A stretch of DNA of 32,837 nucleotides, taken from Polyangiaceae bacterium. GTDB lineage: Bacteria; Myxococcota_A; Polyangia; Polyangiales; Polyangiaceae. The translations under genes were made by a program, and so were the position numbers. Shown here one piece after another: positions 16,493 to 25,376 of the stretch (positions within the stretch are counted from its first letter, which is position 1; each line of letters begins with the position of its first letter). The notes beneath the pieces were generated by a model. It had not been told where the DNA came from. It saw only the letters and a program-made list of their open reading frames with translations, and did not search any database. Where the stretch lies: positions 1-32,837 of the forward strand of contig JAKLKA010000077.1 of the NCBI GenBank assembly GCA_023150915.1. Reading direction: 5' to 3'.

Positions 16493-17655
16493 ATCTCGGC
16501 ACGCTGGCGGTGAAGAACATCCGCCGAAACCAGCTGCGCACGGCGCTCACCGTGGTGGGTGTGGCGGTCGCCATCTTGTCGTTCGTGCTGCTGCGTACGG
16601 TGCTCGACGCCTGGAACACCGGCGCCGAGCACGCCGCGCAAGATCGCCTGGCCACCTGGCACAAGGTCACCTTCGTGATGCCGCTGCCCAAGCGCTATTT
16701 CGAAGAGGTGCGCCAGGTGCAGGGGGTGAAGAAGGCGACCTTCCTCAACTGGTTCGGCGCCAAGCACCCCACCCGCGACCGCGAGTTCTTCGCCAACATG
16801 GCGGTCGACCCGGACACCTTCTTCGACGTCTACGACGACATGGTGGTGCCGCCGGCCCAGCTCGCCGCCTGGAAGCAAGACCGGCAAGGGGCGATCATCG
16901 GCTCGTCGCTGGCCAAGCAGTTCGGCTGGAAGGTCGGCGACGAGGTCACGCTCACCGGGACCATCTACCCCGGCGAGTGGAAGTTCCGCATTTCCGGGGT
17001 GTACACCGCGGCCCGCCGCTCGGTGGACCAGGCGCAGTTCCTGTTCCACTGGGATTACATGAACGAGTCGCTGCCGCCCGGCCGCAAGGATCAGATCGGC
17101 TGGATCGCCAGCACCATCGAGGACGTCTCGCGCGGGGGCAGCGTGGGCACCGCCATCGACAAGGCCTTCGACGAGCGCGAAATCCAGACCCAGACCATGA
17201 GCGAGCGCGCGCTCAACTCCCAGTTCATCGGCGCCGCGTCGGCCATCCTGACTGCGCTCGACGTGGTCAGCATCGTGATCTTGGTGATCATGATGCTGAT
17301 CTTGGGCAACACCATCGCCATGGGCGTGCGCGAGCGCACCCGGGAGTACGGCGTGCTTCTGGCGCTGGGCTTCCGACCCGGCCACATCGTCGGCTTCGTG
17401 ATCGGCGAGAGCGTGACCGTGGGGCTGCTCGGGGGGCTGGTCGGGCTCGGGCTCAGCTACCCCATCGTGCAGCAGTCCATGGGTCGCTGGCTGGAAGAGA
17501 ACATGGGCTCGTGGTTCCCCTACTTCCGGATCCCGGCCACGGTGGCGGCGGGCGCGGTCGGCATCGCCGTGTTGCTCGGCCTGTTCGCGGCGCTGATCCC
17601 CGCCTGGCGCGCATCGAAGCTGGACGCCGTCGAAGCACTGCGGAGGCTGGGATGA
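16489..17655 (+). CDS. FtsX/MacB-type ABC permease, first subunit
   Basis: 388 residues with the type VII exporter layout: one N-terminal helix (LRTALTVVGVAVAILSFVLLRTVL), a large periplasmic MacB-PCD domain (about 45-245), then three C-terminal helices beginning near ALDVVSIVILVIMMLILGN and ending with VAAGAVGIAVLLGLFAALIP. Typical motifs are IRRNQLRTALTVVG, RTREYGVLLALGF and PAWRASKLDAVEALR. Together with the next gene it would form a heterodimer, as LolC/LolE do, while the adaptor is of MacA type. The substrate (lipoprotein, lipid or peptide) cannot be told. Confidence 0.92.
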   Translation: MNLGTLAVKNIRRNQLRTALTVVGVAVAILSFVLLRTVLDAWNTGAEHAAQDRLATWHKVTFVMPLPKRYFEEVRQVQGVKKATFLNWFGAKHPTRDREFFANMAVDPDTFFDVYDDMVVPPAQLAAWKQDRQGAIIGSSLAKQFGWKVGDEVTLTGTIYPGEWKFRISGVYTAARRSVDQAQFLFHWDYMNESLPPGRKDQIGWIASTIEDVSRGGSVGTAIDKAFDEREIQTQTMSERALNSQFIGAASAILTALDVVSIVILVIMMLILGNTIAMGVRERTREYGVLLALGFRPGHIVGFVIGESVTVGLLGGLVGLGLSYPIVQQSMGRWLEENMGSWFPYFRIPATVAAGAVGIAVLLGLFAALIPAWRASKLDAVEALRRLG

Positions 17656-18818
17656 TCCCGCTGTCGTACAACGTGCGAAACCTGGCGGTTCGAAAGGCCA
17701 CCACCGTGGCCTCGGCCGGCGGCATCGCGCTCGTGGTGTTCGTCCTGGCGTCGTCGCTCATGCTGTCCGAGGGCCTGCGGCGCACGATGCAGAGCTCGGG
17801 GCGGGCGGACACGGCGGTGGTGCTGCGCAAGGGCAACAACGCCGAGCTCTCCAGCACCATCGACGACCCGACGGTGGGTATCGTGCGCAGCGCCCCGGGC
17901 GTGAAAGCCAAGGCCGACGGCACCCCGATGGCGGTGGGCGAGCTGATGGTGGTCGCGTTCATGGAGACTTCGGACGGCAAGGGGCGCAGTAACGTGCAGC
18001 TGCGCGGCGTCCCCAGCGACGCTCAGGACTTCCGGTCCGAGGTGAAGGTGATCGAGGGCCGCCCGCTCAAGCCCGGCACCGACGAGGTGATGGTCGGCCG
18101 GGCAATCAGCGGGCGCTTCAAGAACCTGCGCCTCGGCGACTCGTTCGAGCTGCGCAAGAACAGACCGGTGAAGGTGGTGGGCGTGTTCGAGACCGGCGGG
18201 ACCGCCTTCGAGAGCGAGGTCTGGGCCGATCTCGAGGTGCTGCGCGAGGCCTTTGGCCGGCGCGGGGTGGTGTCGTCGGTGCGCGTGCGGCTCGACTCGC
18301 CCAGCCGATTCGAGGGCTTCGAGACCGCCATCGAGAGCGACAAACGCCTGGGCCTGGACGCCATGCCCGAGCGCGAGTTCTACGAGAAGCAGAGCGAGGG
18401 CACGACCCTGTTCATCACCGTGATGGGCGTCTTGATCGCGGTGTTCTTCAGCGTGGGCGCGATGATCGGCGCAATGATCACCATGTATGCCGCCGTGGCG
18501 AACCGCAAGCGCGAGGTCGGCGTGCTGCGCGCCATCGGGTTCTCTCGGCTGAACATCGTGATGAGCTTCTTGTTCGAGTCGCTCTTGATCGCTGCCGTGG
18601 GCGGCGCCATCGGCTCGGTGGCGTCGCTGTGCATGGGCCTGGTCAGCTTCTCGATGATGAATTTCTCGACCTGGAGCGAGATCGTGTTCCGCTTCACGCC
18701 CACCCCGCAGATCATCGGAGCAAGCCTGGCATTCGGCGGCGTGATGGGCGTGCTCGGCGGGTTCTTCCCTGCCCTGCGCGCCGCCGCCGTCTCACCCATC
18801 GAGGCCATGCGGGAATAG
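17652..18818 (+). CDS. FtsX/MacB-type ABC permease, second subunit
   Basis: 388 residues with the same architecture as the preceding gene: N-terminal helix (KATTVASAGGIALVVFVLASSLML), MacB-like periplasmic domain with LRGVPSDAQDFRSEVKVIEG and GRAISGRFKNLRLGD, and three C-terminal helices with NRKREVGVLRAIGFSRLNI and PALRAAAVSPIEAMRE. The ATG overlaps the previous stop (ATGA). The two permeases are diverged copies and probably assemble as a 1:1 pair with two copies of the ATPase. Last gene of the operon; no terminator hairpin with T-run is seen before the next gene 25 bases on. Confidence 0.92.
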   Translation: MIPLSYNVRNLAVRKATTVASAGGIALVVFVLASSLMLSEGLRRTMQSSGRADTAVVLRKGNNAELSSTIDDPTVGIVRSAPGVKAKADGTPMAVGELMVVAFMETSDGKGRSNVQLRGVPSDAQDFRSEVKVIEGRPLKPGTDEVMVGRAISGRFKNLRLGDSFELRKNRPVKVVGVFETGGTAFESEVWADLEVLREAFGRRGVVSSVRVRLDSPSRFEGFETAIESDKRLGLDAMPEREFYEKQSEGTTLFITVMGVLIAVFFSVGAMIGAMITMYAAVANRKREVGVLRAIGFSRLNIVMSFLFESLLIAAVGGAIGSVASLCMGLVSFSMMNFSTWSEIVFRFTPTPQIIGASLAFGGVMGVLGGFFPALRAAAVSPIEAMRE

Positions 18819-18829
18819 GCCGAAGGCGC

Positions 18830-18835
18830 TATCCT
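18830..18835 (+). promoter_or_regulatory. -10-like element before the large kinase gene
   Basis: TATCCT ends eight bases before the TTG at 18844, a spacing expected for a leaderless transcript. No convincing -35 was found. Confidence 0.4.
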
Positions 18836-18843
18836 CGGGGCGC

Positions 18844-21800
18844 TTGAAACGCGGAGAAGTCGTCGGGGGCCGCTTCGAGGTCCAGAGCCTCTCGGGCTCG
18901 GGCGCCATGGGGGTGGTGTGGCGCGCGCTCGATCGGCATCGCGGCGAGCCGGTCGCGCTCAAGCTGTTGCGCCCCGGGGCCGACAGCGAGCGCTTCCTGC
19001 GCGAGTCGCATCTCTTGGCCGAGCTCGATCACCCGGGCATCGTCCGCTACGTCGCCCACGGCAGCTCGGACGAAGGCCCCTATCTGGTGATGGAGTGGCT
19101 CGAGGGCGAGAGCCTGGCCCAGCGTCTCGAGCGCGCCGAGCTGACCCCCGCGCAGGCGGTGGGCATGGTGGCTCACCTGGCCTCGGCCATCGGCGCGGCA
19201 CACCGGCGCCAGATCGTGCACCGCGACTTGAAGCCCTCGAACGTGTTTCTGGTGGGGCGTGCGCTCGACGACGTCCGGGTGCTCGACTTCGGCATCGCAC
19301 GGCAAGGCGCGTTCGGTGAGAGCGAGCTGACCCAGACGGGCGTGATCGTCGGCAGCCCTCGCTACATGTCGCCCGAGCAGGCGCGCGGCTCGAAGAACAT
19401 CGGTCCAGCGGCCGACGTCTGGGCGCTGGGGGCCATCTTGTTCCGGTGCGTCACCGGGCAGCCGCTCTTGACCGATGGCCCGATGGAGCTGGTTCTCTCG
19501 GACTTGTTGATGTCCCCGGTGCCGCGGGTCGCCGACCGGCGCAGCGACGTGCCGCCGGCGCTCGACGACCTGGTCGCGCGGCTTCTCTCGAAAGAGCCGG
19601 AAGACCGCCCCCGCGACGGGGACGCGGTGGCGCGGGCTCTGCGCGAGCTGGATCTGGGCGACACCCTCGACGCCCCCGGCCCGGCCAGCCATCGGGACGT
19701 CGCGATGACCCTGGCCGAGCAGCGCTTCACCTGCGTGGTGCTGGTCTTCGGCGTGACCTCGGACCTGACCCCCCTGACCGAGCGCAACGGCGGCAGCCTG
19801 GTGGCTCGCGACGGCGGGGCCGCGCTGATCTTCGCCAGCCTCGGCACGGCGAGCGACGTGGTCGCGCAGGCGGCGCGCACCGCCCTCGAGATCCAGAAGC
19901 GGCACCCCGAGGCGCGCCTCTCCATCGCCACCGGCGCCGGGCCCGCGCGCGACCTGACGCACCCCGAGCGCAGCATCGTGGCTCGCGCCGAGGCGCTGCT
20001 CGCGCCCCGCGAGCCCGGCATCTGGCTCGATCAAGTCAGCACCGGGCTGCTCGAAGCGCGCTTCGCGCTGAGCCGGCACCCCGATCGCCCAGGCGAGGCG
20101 GCGCTCGTTTCCGAGCGCCTCGACCCCACGCCGCTGCGCCGACTCTTGGGTCGGTCCACGCCGTGCGTGGGTCGCGAGCGCGAGCTGGGCGTGCTCGAGA
20201 GCCTGCTTTGCGAGACCTTGAGCGACAGCGTGGCGCGCGTGGCGGTGGTCACCGGTGAGCCGGGCATCGGCAAGAGCCGGGTGCGTTACGAGCTGCTCCG
20301 GCGGCTCGAGGTCACGGCCAAGAACGCCGGGAGCCCCGTGCCCGAAATCTGGCTCGGGCGCGGCGATCCCATCGCCGAAGGCTCGCCCCTGGGCCTGCTC
20401 GGAAGCGCGCTCCGCTTCGGTCTGGGCGTCGCGCTGGACGCGCCCCGAGAACAGGTGCGGGACCTGCTCGTCACCCGCGTGCACCGCGCGCACTCCCTGG
20501 ACGTCGCGGAGCGGGTCGCCGACGCGCTGTGCGAGGTCGTGACCGGAGAGAGCGAGGCTCCGCGGCGGCTCAGCCCGCTCTTGCTCGGCGACCTGTTGAT
20601 GGCCGCTTGGGAAGACTTTCTCACCGGCGAGCTCGAGCAGCACCCCGTGGTGCTGGTGCTCGAAGACCTTCACTTCGGCGATTGGGGAAGCGTGCGGTTC
20701 GTCGACGCCGCGCTCCGCCAGCACGCCGATCGCCGGTTCTTCACTCTGGGCCTCGCGCGCCCCGGCGTGAGCCAACGCTTCCCCAGCCTGTGGGCCGAGC
20801 GCCGGCCGCTGGTGTTGCCGCTGCCCGAGCTGGGGCGTCGTGCCGGTGAGGCGCTGGTGCACTCGGTCCTGGGCGATGGCGTGGACCCGCACCTCGCCCG
20901 TGCCGTGGTGGACCGCGCCGGCGGCAACGCATTCTTCCTGGAAGAGCTGATCCGCGCCGTGGCCGAGGGCGGGGCCAGCGCCGAGCTTCCGGGCAGCGTG
21001 CGGGCGCTGGCCGAAGCCCGCATCGTGGGGCTGGACCCCGAGCTGCGCCAGGTGCTGCGCGCCGCCAGCGTCTTCGGGACGGTGTTCTGGACGGCGGGGG
21101 TGGCCGAGCTGATGGGGCGGCACCCCGACGCCGTGCGGGCCGACTTGGCGCGGCTGACCGAACGCGAGCTTCTGACCAAGCGGCGCGACGCTCGCTTCGC
21201 GGGTCAGGAAGAGTTCGTGTTCCGCCACGCGTTCGTGCGCGACGCCGCCCACTCGATGCTGACACCGGACGATCTCGAGCGCGGCCATCGGTCGGCTGCC
21301 GCCTGGCTCGAGCGCGCCGGCGAGCGCGAGCCGCTGATCTTGGCCGAGCACCTGCGCCGCGGCAACGAGCCGGCACGGGCGGCGCCGCACCTCTGCCGGG
21401 CGGCAGCCCAGGCCATCAGCGCCAACGACTTCGAGAGCGCGCTCGCCCACGCGCGCCGCGCCCTCGAGACCGAGCCTGACGGTGAGCTGGCCGGCGAGCT
21501 GCACCTCTTGACGAGCGAAGCGCACCTGTGGCGGGGCGAGGCCGAGGCCCGGGAAGAGAGCGCGCGCCGGGCGATGGCCAGCTTCACTCGGCTGTCACCC
21601 CGCTGGTACGTCGCGGCGGCGGAAACCGCCCGCATCGCGTCCCGGGCCGGTCGCCACGACGAGGTGGCCACGCTGTTCGAGCAAGTGGCCGCCGACGACA
21701 CACCCGCCACGGCCGGCGCCCGGGCCGTGGTGCTGGCGCAGCTCTGCGTGCCCGCGCTGCGCGCCGGCCAGACCGGGCTCGCCGCCCGCATCTTCGACGC

Positions 21801-22638
21801 GCTCGGGCAGACCCAGCGGCACCTGTCCGACGACGATCACCCCGGCCGCGGGTGGCTCGCTCGCGCCGAGGGCTACGCCGCGCTGGTCGCCGGCGACGCC
21901 TCGACGTACCTGGAGAAGACCGAGCTCGCGGCCCGCTGCTTCGAGGCCGCAAGCGAAGAGCGTCACGCGCTGACCTTCCGCACCAGCGTCGGATTCGCAC
22001 ACATCGCCCTCGGCAAGTACGCCGAAGCGGCAGCCCTCTTGCGCGACACGCTGAGCCGGGCCGAGCGCATGGGGCTGTCGCACACCCGGGCCATCGCCGA
22101 ACACAACCTGGGGTACGCCGTGGCGCTCGCTGGCGATCTTCCGGCTGGCATCGCCATCGAACGCGACGCCATCGCGGACGCGCGCGCCCAGAAAGATCGC
22201 TGGGTCGAGTGCGTCTCGCACACTTACCTGGCCGATCTGCTGTGGCGAGCGGGGGACGCGGCGGGCGCCCTCGAGTCTGCGATCGCCAGCGCCGCGCTGT
22301 CGGACCGCCCGAACCGCGTGCTCGCGCTGGCCATCGCGGCCCGCGCCGAGCTCACCCTCGGGCGCCTCGACGCGGCTCGCGCCCGTGCGACGGAGTCCGC
22401 CGCGCTGCTCGACGAGCTGGGCAGCATCGAAGACGGCGAAGCGCTGGCCCGTCTGGCATTCGTCGAGGTGATGGTCGCGTGCGGCGACCTCCCCCTGGCC
22501 CAGGCAGCCCTGGCTCGCGCCCAAGAGCGGCTCGAAGCCCGCGCGGCGAAGATCTCGGACCCGGAGCTTCGGAAGAGCTTCCTCGAGAACGTGCCCGACC
22601 ACGCGCAGACGCGGTCGTTCGCGCTGCGCGCGGGCTGA
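18844..22638 (+). CDS. Ser/Thr kinase with cyclase-like, AAA ATPase and TPR domains (PknK-like)
   Basis: 1264 residues, cytoplasmic. The Hanks kinase domain (about 10-265) has the glycine loop GSGAMGVV, Lys40, HRDLKPSN (126-133), DFGIA and SPRYMSPEQA, so it should be active. Residues about 290-395 (CVVLVFGVTSDLTPLTERNG, AALIFASLGTASDVVAQAAR, RLSIATGAG) look like a degraded class III nucleotidyl cyclase domain without the metal aspartates. An AAA/NACHT-type ATPase follows (Walker A GEPGIGKS, 471-478; Walker B VVLVLEDLHFGD), then about 450 residues of TPR-like helices. TTG is the only start before the glycine loop. This family integrates signals and phosphorylates regulators; ligand and target are unknown. 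Confidence 0.9.
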   Translation: MKRGEVVGGRFEVQSLSGSGAMGVVWRALDRHRGEPVALKLLRPGADSERFLRESHLLAELDHPGIVRYVAHGSSDEGPYLVMEWLEGESLAQRLERAELTPAQAVGMVAHLASAIGAAHRRQIVHRDLKPSNVFLVGRALDDVRVLDFGIARQGAFGESELTQTGVIVGSPRYMSPEQARGSKNIGPAADVWALGAILFRCVTGQPLLTDGPMELVLSDLLMSPVPRVADRRSDVPPALDDLVARLLSKEPEDRPRDGDAVARALRELDLGDTLDAPGPASHRDVAMTLAEQRFTCVVLVFGVTSDLTPLTERNGGSLVARDGGAALIFASLGTASDVVAQAARTALEIQKRHPEARLSIATGAGPARDLTHPERSIVARAEALLAPREPGIWLDQVSTGLLEARFALSRHPDRPGEAALVSERLDPTPLRRLLGRSTPCVGRERELGVLESLLCETLSDSVARVAVVTGEPGIGKSRVRYELLRRLEVTAKNAGSPVPEIWLGRGDPIAEGSPLGLLGSALRFGLGVALDAPREQVRDLLVTRVHRAHSLDVAERVADALCEVVTGESEAPRRLSPLLLGDLLMAAWEDFLTGELEQHPVVLVLEDLHFGDWGSVRFVDAALRQHADRRFFTLGLARPGVSQRFPSLWAERRPLVLPLPELGRRAGEALVHSVLGDGVDPHLARAVVDRAGGNAFFLEELIRAVAEGGASAELPGSVRALAEARIVGLDPELRQVLRAASVFGTVFWTAGVAELMGRHPDAVRADLARLTERELLTKRRDARFAGQEEFVFRHAFVRDAAHSMLTPDDLERGHRSAAAWLERAGEREPLILAEHLRRGNEPARAAPHLCRAAAQAISANDFESALAHARRALETEPDGELAGELHLLTSEAHLWRGEAEAREESARRAMASFTRLSPRWYVAAAETARIASRAGRHDEVATLFEQVAADDTPATAGARAVVLAQLCVPALRAGQTGLAARIFDALGQTQRHLSDDDHPGRGWLARAEGYAALVAGDASTYLEKTELAARCFEAASEERHALTFRTSVGFAHIALGKYAEAAALLRDTLSRAERMGLSHTRAIAEHNLGYAVALAGDLPAGIAIERDAIADARAQKDRWVECVSHTYLADLLWRAGDAAGALESAIASAALSDRPNRVLALAIAARAELTLGRLDAARARATESAALLDELGSIEDGEALARLAFVEVMVACGDLPLAQAALARAQERLEARAAKISDPELRKSFLENVPDHAQTRSFALRAG

Positions 22639-22660
22639 CCCCGCCCGCCGGCGGTGGGCT

Positions 22661-23380
22661 TCACAGGCTCAGGCAGCCCTCCATCGGCCAGCAAATCGGT
22701 GTCGCGAACGGCAGGCAGCCCTGGCCCGCGGGGCACGGCTTGGTGCACGCCTTCGTGGCGGGCTGGGCCTTGGGGTTGCCGCAGTACTCCTGCATGTCGT
22801 CCCACTTGCCGTCGCTGTTGTCCGGCCCGCAGTTGCCGCAGTTGCTGCAGTCGCACTTCTTCACGCACGCACCCAGGGCCTGGCAGTGCGCCTCCGGCAC
22901 GCAGGCTTCGTCCGCTGCGCAGTTCGCGCTGGCACACGGGTCGGTGGCCAGCTGACACTTGCCGTTCACCACCTGGTAGTCCTTGGGGCACTCGCAGGCG
23001 GCCACCCCAGCGGTGACCTTGCACTGCCCACAGGTGCCGCAGCTCACGCCGCTGCACGTCTCGTCGGCCTCGCACGCGGTGCCCACCGGGTGAAAGCCCG
23101 GGTTGCACTGGCAGCTCGCCCCGGCGTCGCCTTCCACGCAGGTCCCCTGCCCCGAGCACGTGACCCCGGCGCACGAGCCGGGGGCGCCGCCGGTGCCGGC
23201 GCTGCCGCCACTCGCCGAGCCGCCGCCGCCGGTGCTCGCGCCGCCGGTGCCCGCGCCGCCGCCCGAGCCCGAGCCCCCGGCGATGCCACCACCGTCCGGG
23301 CCGGCGGTGCCTCCGCCCGCCTCGTCGCTGCACTGGGTCAAGAGCAAGAGCGCAAGGACCAGAGCGATGCTTCGAGCCAC
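22661..23380 (-). CDS. Lipoprotein with Gly/Ser/Thr tether and EGF-like cysteine-rich domain
   Basis: 239 residues. GTG 23380 starts VARSIALVLALLLLTQC, a lipoprotein signal with lipobox LTQC. Residues about 20-60 are a low-complexity Gly/Ser/Thr/Ala tether. The remainder has about 26 cysteines in EGF-like and related disulfide modules: CAGVTCSGQGTCVEGDAG, CQCNPGFHPVGTAC, SCGTCGQCKV, CECPKDYQVVNGKC, then CDCSNCGNCGPDNSDGKWDD, whose DNSDGKWDD resembles a calcium-binding or thrombospondin-type loop. Expected on the outer membrane, probably surface-exposed, with a binding or adhesion role that cannot be specified. Convergent with the kinase and divergent from the FGE-fold gene. Older open frame upstream of 23380 is antisense to that gene. 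Confidence 0.82.
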   Translation of the reverse strand: MARSIALVLALLLLTQCSDEAGGGTAGPDGGGIAGGSGSGGGAGTGGASTGGGGSASGGSAGTGGAPGSCAGVTCSGQGTCVEGDAGASCQCNPGFHPVGTACEADETCSGVSCGTCGQCKVTAGVAACECPKDYQVVNGKCQLATDPCASANCAADEACVPEAHCQALGACVKKCDCSNCGNCGPDNSDGKWDDMQEYCGNPKAQPATKACTKPCPAGQGCLPFATPICWPMEGCLSL

Positions 23381-23386
23381 CTTCTC

Positions 23387-23392
23387 ACGATA
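23387..23392 (-). promoter_or_regulatory. -10-like element before the EGF-like lipoprotein gene
   Basis: On the minus strand TATCGT ends six bases before the GTG at 23380, consistent with a leaderless transcript. Confidence 0.4.
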
Positions 23393-23440
23393 CACGAGAA
23401 TGCGTGGCGCTTCTCCCGCGTTATGAGCGAGATCTCCGGG

Positions 23441-24481
23441 ATGCGCCGCTTCGCTCTGCCGACCGCTCTGGCGCTCGCTGCGTGTGACACGCCGCCGCCG
23501 CCACAGCGGCATGGCCCGTCGGCTACTGCGTCCGCCACTGCGCCACCCGAGACCCCTGCCGTCCCGGGCTCGGTCGCGCCGGCGCCCGCTCTCGCCATCG
23601 CCCGCGGGCCGCGGCTCGCCACGCTGGGCCACACACTGACCGAGACGCTCGTCATGCCGCGCCTGGCGTGGCGCCGCTGGAACGGGCTCAGCTGGCAAGG
23701 GGTGGCCGACGGCCTGGCGCCCCTCACCCCGGAGCCCAGCGCCGACGCCCGCGGCTGCCCCGCGGGGATGCTGCGCGTCAGCGGAAGCTTCGTGCTCGAT
23801 CCAGACGGGCGCGACGACACCGATCGCGTGACCGCCGACCAGAACGCGACCTGCACCTTCTGGCGCACCGCCGACCACGGCGACAACGGGCTGTGCGATC
23901 GCTTCGACCCCGAGCGCTGGCGCGCCCGGGTGGCCGAGCTGCCCAAGAAACAGCTCGATTTCTCCATCGACCGCTACGAGTATCCGAACGCGTTCGGCGA
24001 GCTTCCGCTGGTGGTGGTGACGTTCTCGGAAGCCCAAGCCTTCTGCAAGCAAGAGCAGAAGCGGCTCTGCAGCGAGAACGAGTGGACCTTCGCCTGCGAG
24101 GGCGAAGCAGCGCAGCCCTACCCCTATGGGTTCGAGCGCGATCCGGCGAAGTGCAACATCAGCGTCCTCGGGCCGGGCCCGACCAAGGACATGTTCAGCC
24201 CTCGCACCACCCGGGCAACGGCCCGGGGCATCGATCTCTCGTGGCGCGGCAAGCGCTCGGGGGAGCTGCCCGACTGCGTGAGCCCGTTCGGAGTGATGGA
24301 CCTGACCGGCAACGTCGACGAGTGGACGACGAACGCGCGCAAGCACGGGCGCGCCATGATCATGAAGGGCGGACACTGGGGCCCGGCTCGGCAGCGCTGT
24401 CGCCCCGCGACGCGCGGTCATGGTCCGTTCTACCTGCGCTACGACCAGGGCTTTCGCTGCTGCGCGGAGGGGCCGAAGTGA
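23441..24481 (+). CDS. Lipoprotein with formylglycine-generating-enzyme (SUMF1/EgtB) fold
   Basis: 346 residues. MRRFALPTALALAAC is a lipoprotein signal (lipobox ALAAC), followed by a Pro/Ala/Thr-rich linker. The FGE-sulfatase fold is seen in FSIDRYEYPNAFGELPLVVV, VTFSEAQAFCKQEQKRLCSENEW, GVMDLTGNVDEWTTN (the GNVxEW hallmark) and MKGGHWGPARQRCRPATR to GFRCC. Catalytic FGEs need a Cys pair near the GGS region; here only the second position is Cys (QRC), so formylglycine formation is unlikely and a structural or binding role is more probable. ATG 23441 is chosen because the signal peptide starts there; ATG 23423 is six codons longer. Confidence 0.85.
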   Translation: MRRFALPTALALAACDTPPPPQRHGPSATASATAPPETPAVPGSVAPAPALAIARGPRLATLGHTLTETLVMPRLAWRRWNGLSWQGVADGLAPLTPEPSADARGCPAGMLRVSGSFVLDPDGRDDTDRVTADQNATCTFWRTADHGDNGLCDRFDPERWRARVAELPKKQLDFSIDRYEYPNAFGELPLVVVTFSEAQAFCKQEQKRLCSENEWTFACEGEAAQPYPYGFERDPAKCNISVLGPGPTKDMFSPRTTRATARGIDLSWRGKRSGELPDCVSPFGVMDLTGNVDEWTTNARKHGRAMIMKGGHWGPARQRCRPATRGHGPFYLRYDQGFRCCAEGPK

Positions 24482-24514
24482 CCCCGCAGGGGGAGGCCGC
24501 CGCCCCCTCGGACG

Positions 24515-24520
24515 TACCAC
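24515..24520 (+). promoter_or_regulatory. Weak -10-like element before the lipoprotein at 24527
   Basis: TACCAC ends six bases before the GTG start, the same geometry as at 25365 and 23387. The hexamer itself is poor. Confidence 0.25.
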
Positions 24521-24526
24521 TGGCCC

Positions 24527-25348
24527 GTGCGTGTTGCCGCTCTCGCTCTGACCTTGGTCTCGGGCTGCGCCCCTGCGCTCTCGACCTTCGTTCCCGCGGA
24601 AACCACCCCCGAAGGTCACGTGCGCGCAACCGGCGGGCTCGGCCTCAACGTGCCCGCCGGCCAGATCGACGACGCCTACGAGGTGGCCGAGGCCCTGGCG
24701 GACCGCGCCGAGACCCAGGCGCTGACCGCCGACGAGAAGGACCAGCTGATCATCAAGACCGCGGGCGTGATGCTCAACCCGCCGAGCGCAACCTGGGAGG
24801 TCCAAGGGCGCTACGGGATCCACCGCCGCGCCGACGTGGGCCTGCGCCATGCCAGCGGCGCGCTTCGAGGTGACGGGCGCTTCACCTTCCTGAAACCGAG
24901 CGCCGAGGGCGACCTGGCGGGCAGCGTCGGCGTGGGGCTCGCGTACTACACGTTCGAGATCCCGGTGCCGCCGCCCATGGACAGCGTGATCGAGATCGAC
25001 GACTTCCGGCGCTACGAGCTGGACGTGCCGCTGTTGTTCGGCTGGTCGTGGGAAATGGCTCACGTCTGGTTCGGCCCCAAGCTGCTGATCTCGCGCTACA
25101 GCACGGGGATGAGCGCGCGCTTCGTGGACGAGGTGCGGGTGGTGGACGTGTCGGGCACGAACCTCTATTACGGGGGGCAGGTCGGCGCGGCCGTCGGCTA
25201 CAAGAAGGTCTGGCTGGGGCTCGAGCTGACCGTCGCAGGCCTGTCGGGTGCCGCGAAGATCGACGTGCCGGCGGCAGGACGCAGCATCGACGCAAAGTTC
25301 GGCGGTCTGGTCGTCTACCCGACAATCGGCGTGCTGGTGCAACTCTAG
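24527..25348 (+). CDS. Putative lipoprotein with outer-membrane beta-barrel-like domain
   Basis: 273 residues. VRVAALALTLVSGC is a short lipoprotein signal (lipobox VSGC). The remainder shows alternating hydrophobic/polar strands with aromatic girdles, such as LAGSVGVGLAYYTFEI, RYELDVPLLFGWSW, MAHVWFGPKLLISRYS, TNLYYGGQVGAAVGYKKVWLGLEL and FGGLVVYPTIGVLVQL, ending in a C-terminal Leu. This suggests an outer-membrane barrel of about eight to ten strands, or a periplasmic beta-sheet protein tethered by lipid. No known family is recognised. It starts 45 bases after the FGE-fold gene and precedes another lipoprotein by 28 bases, so the three may be partly co-expressed. Confidence 0.7.
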   Translation: MRVAALALTLVSGCAPALSTFVPAETTPEGHVRATGGLGLNVPAGQIDDAYEVAEALADRAETQALTADEKDQLIIKTAGVMLNPPSATWEVQGRYGIHRRADVGLRHASGALRGDGRFTFLKPSAEGDLAGSVGVGLAYYTFEIPVPPPMDSVIEIDDFRRYELDVPLLFGWSWEMAHVWFGPKLLISRYSTGMSARFVDEVRVVDVSGTNLYYGGQVGAAVGYKKVWLGLELTVAGLSGAAKIDVPAAGRSIDAKFGGLVVYPTIGVLVQL

Positions 25349-25364
25349 CGTGCCTGTCGCGTGG

Positions 25365-25370
25365 TACAGT
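25365..25370 (+). promoter_or_regulatory. Extended -10 element before the lipoprotein at 25377
   Basis: TGG-TACAGT (TGn plus -10) ends six bases before the ATG, again suggesting a leaderless mRNA. No -35 is evident. Confidence 0.45.
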
Positions 25371-25376
25371 CGCCGC

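Noticed and set aside
18829-21525. 898-codon minus-strand ORF
   Set aside because: Antisense to the kinase/AAA gene; its sequence has no domain features, while the plus strand shows complete kinase and Walker motifs.
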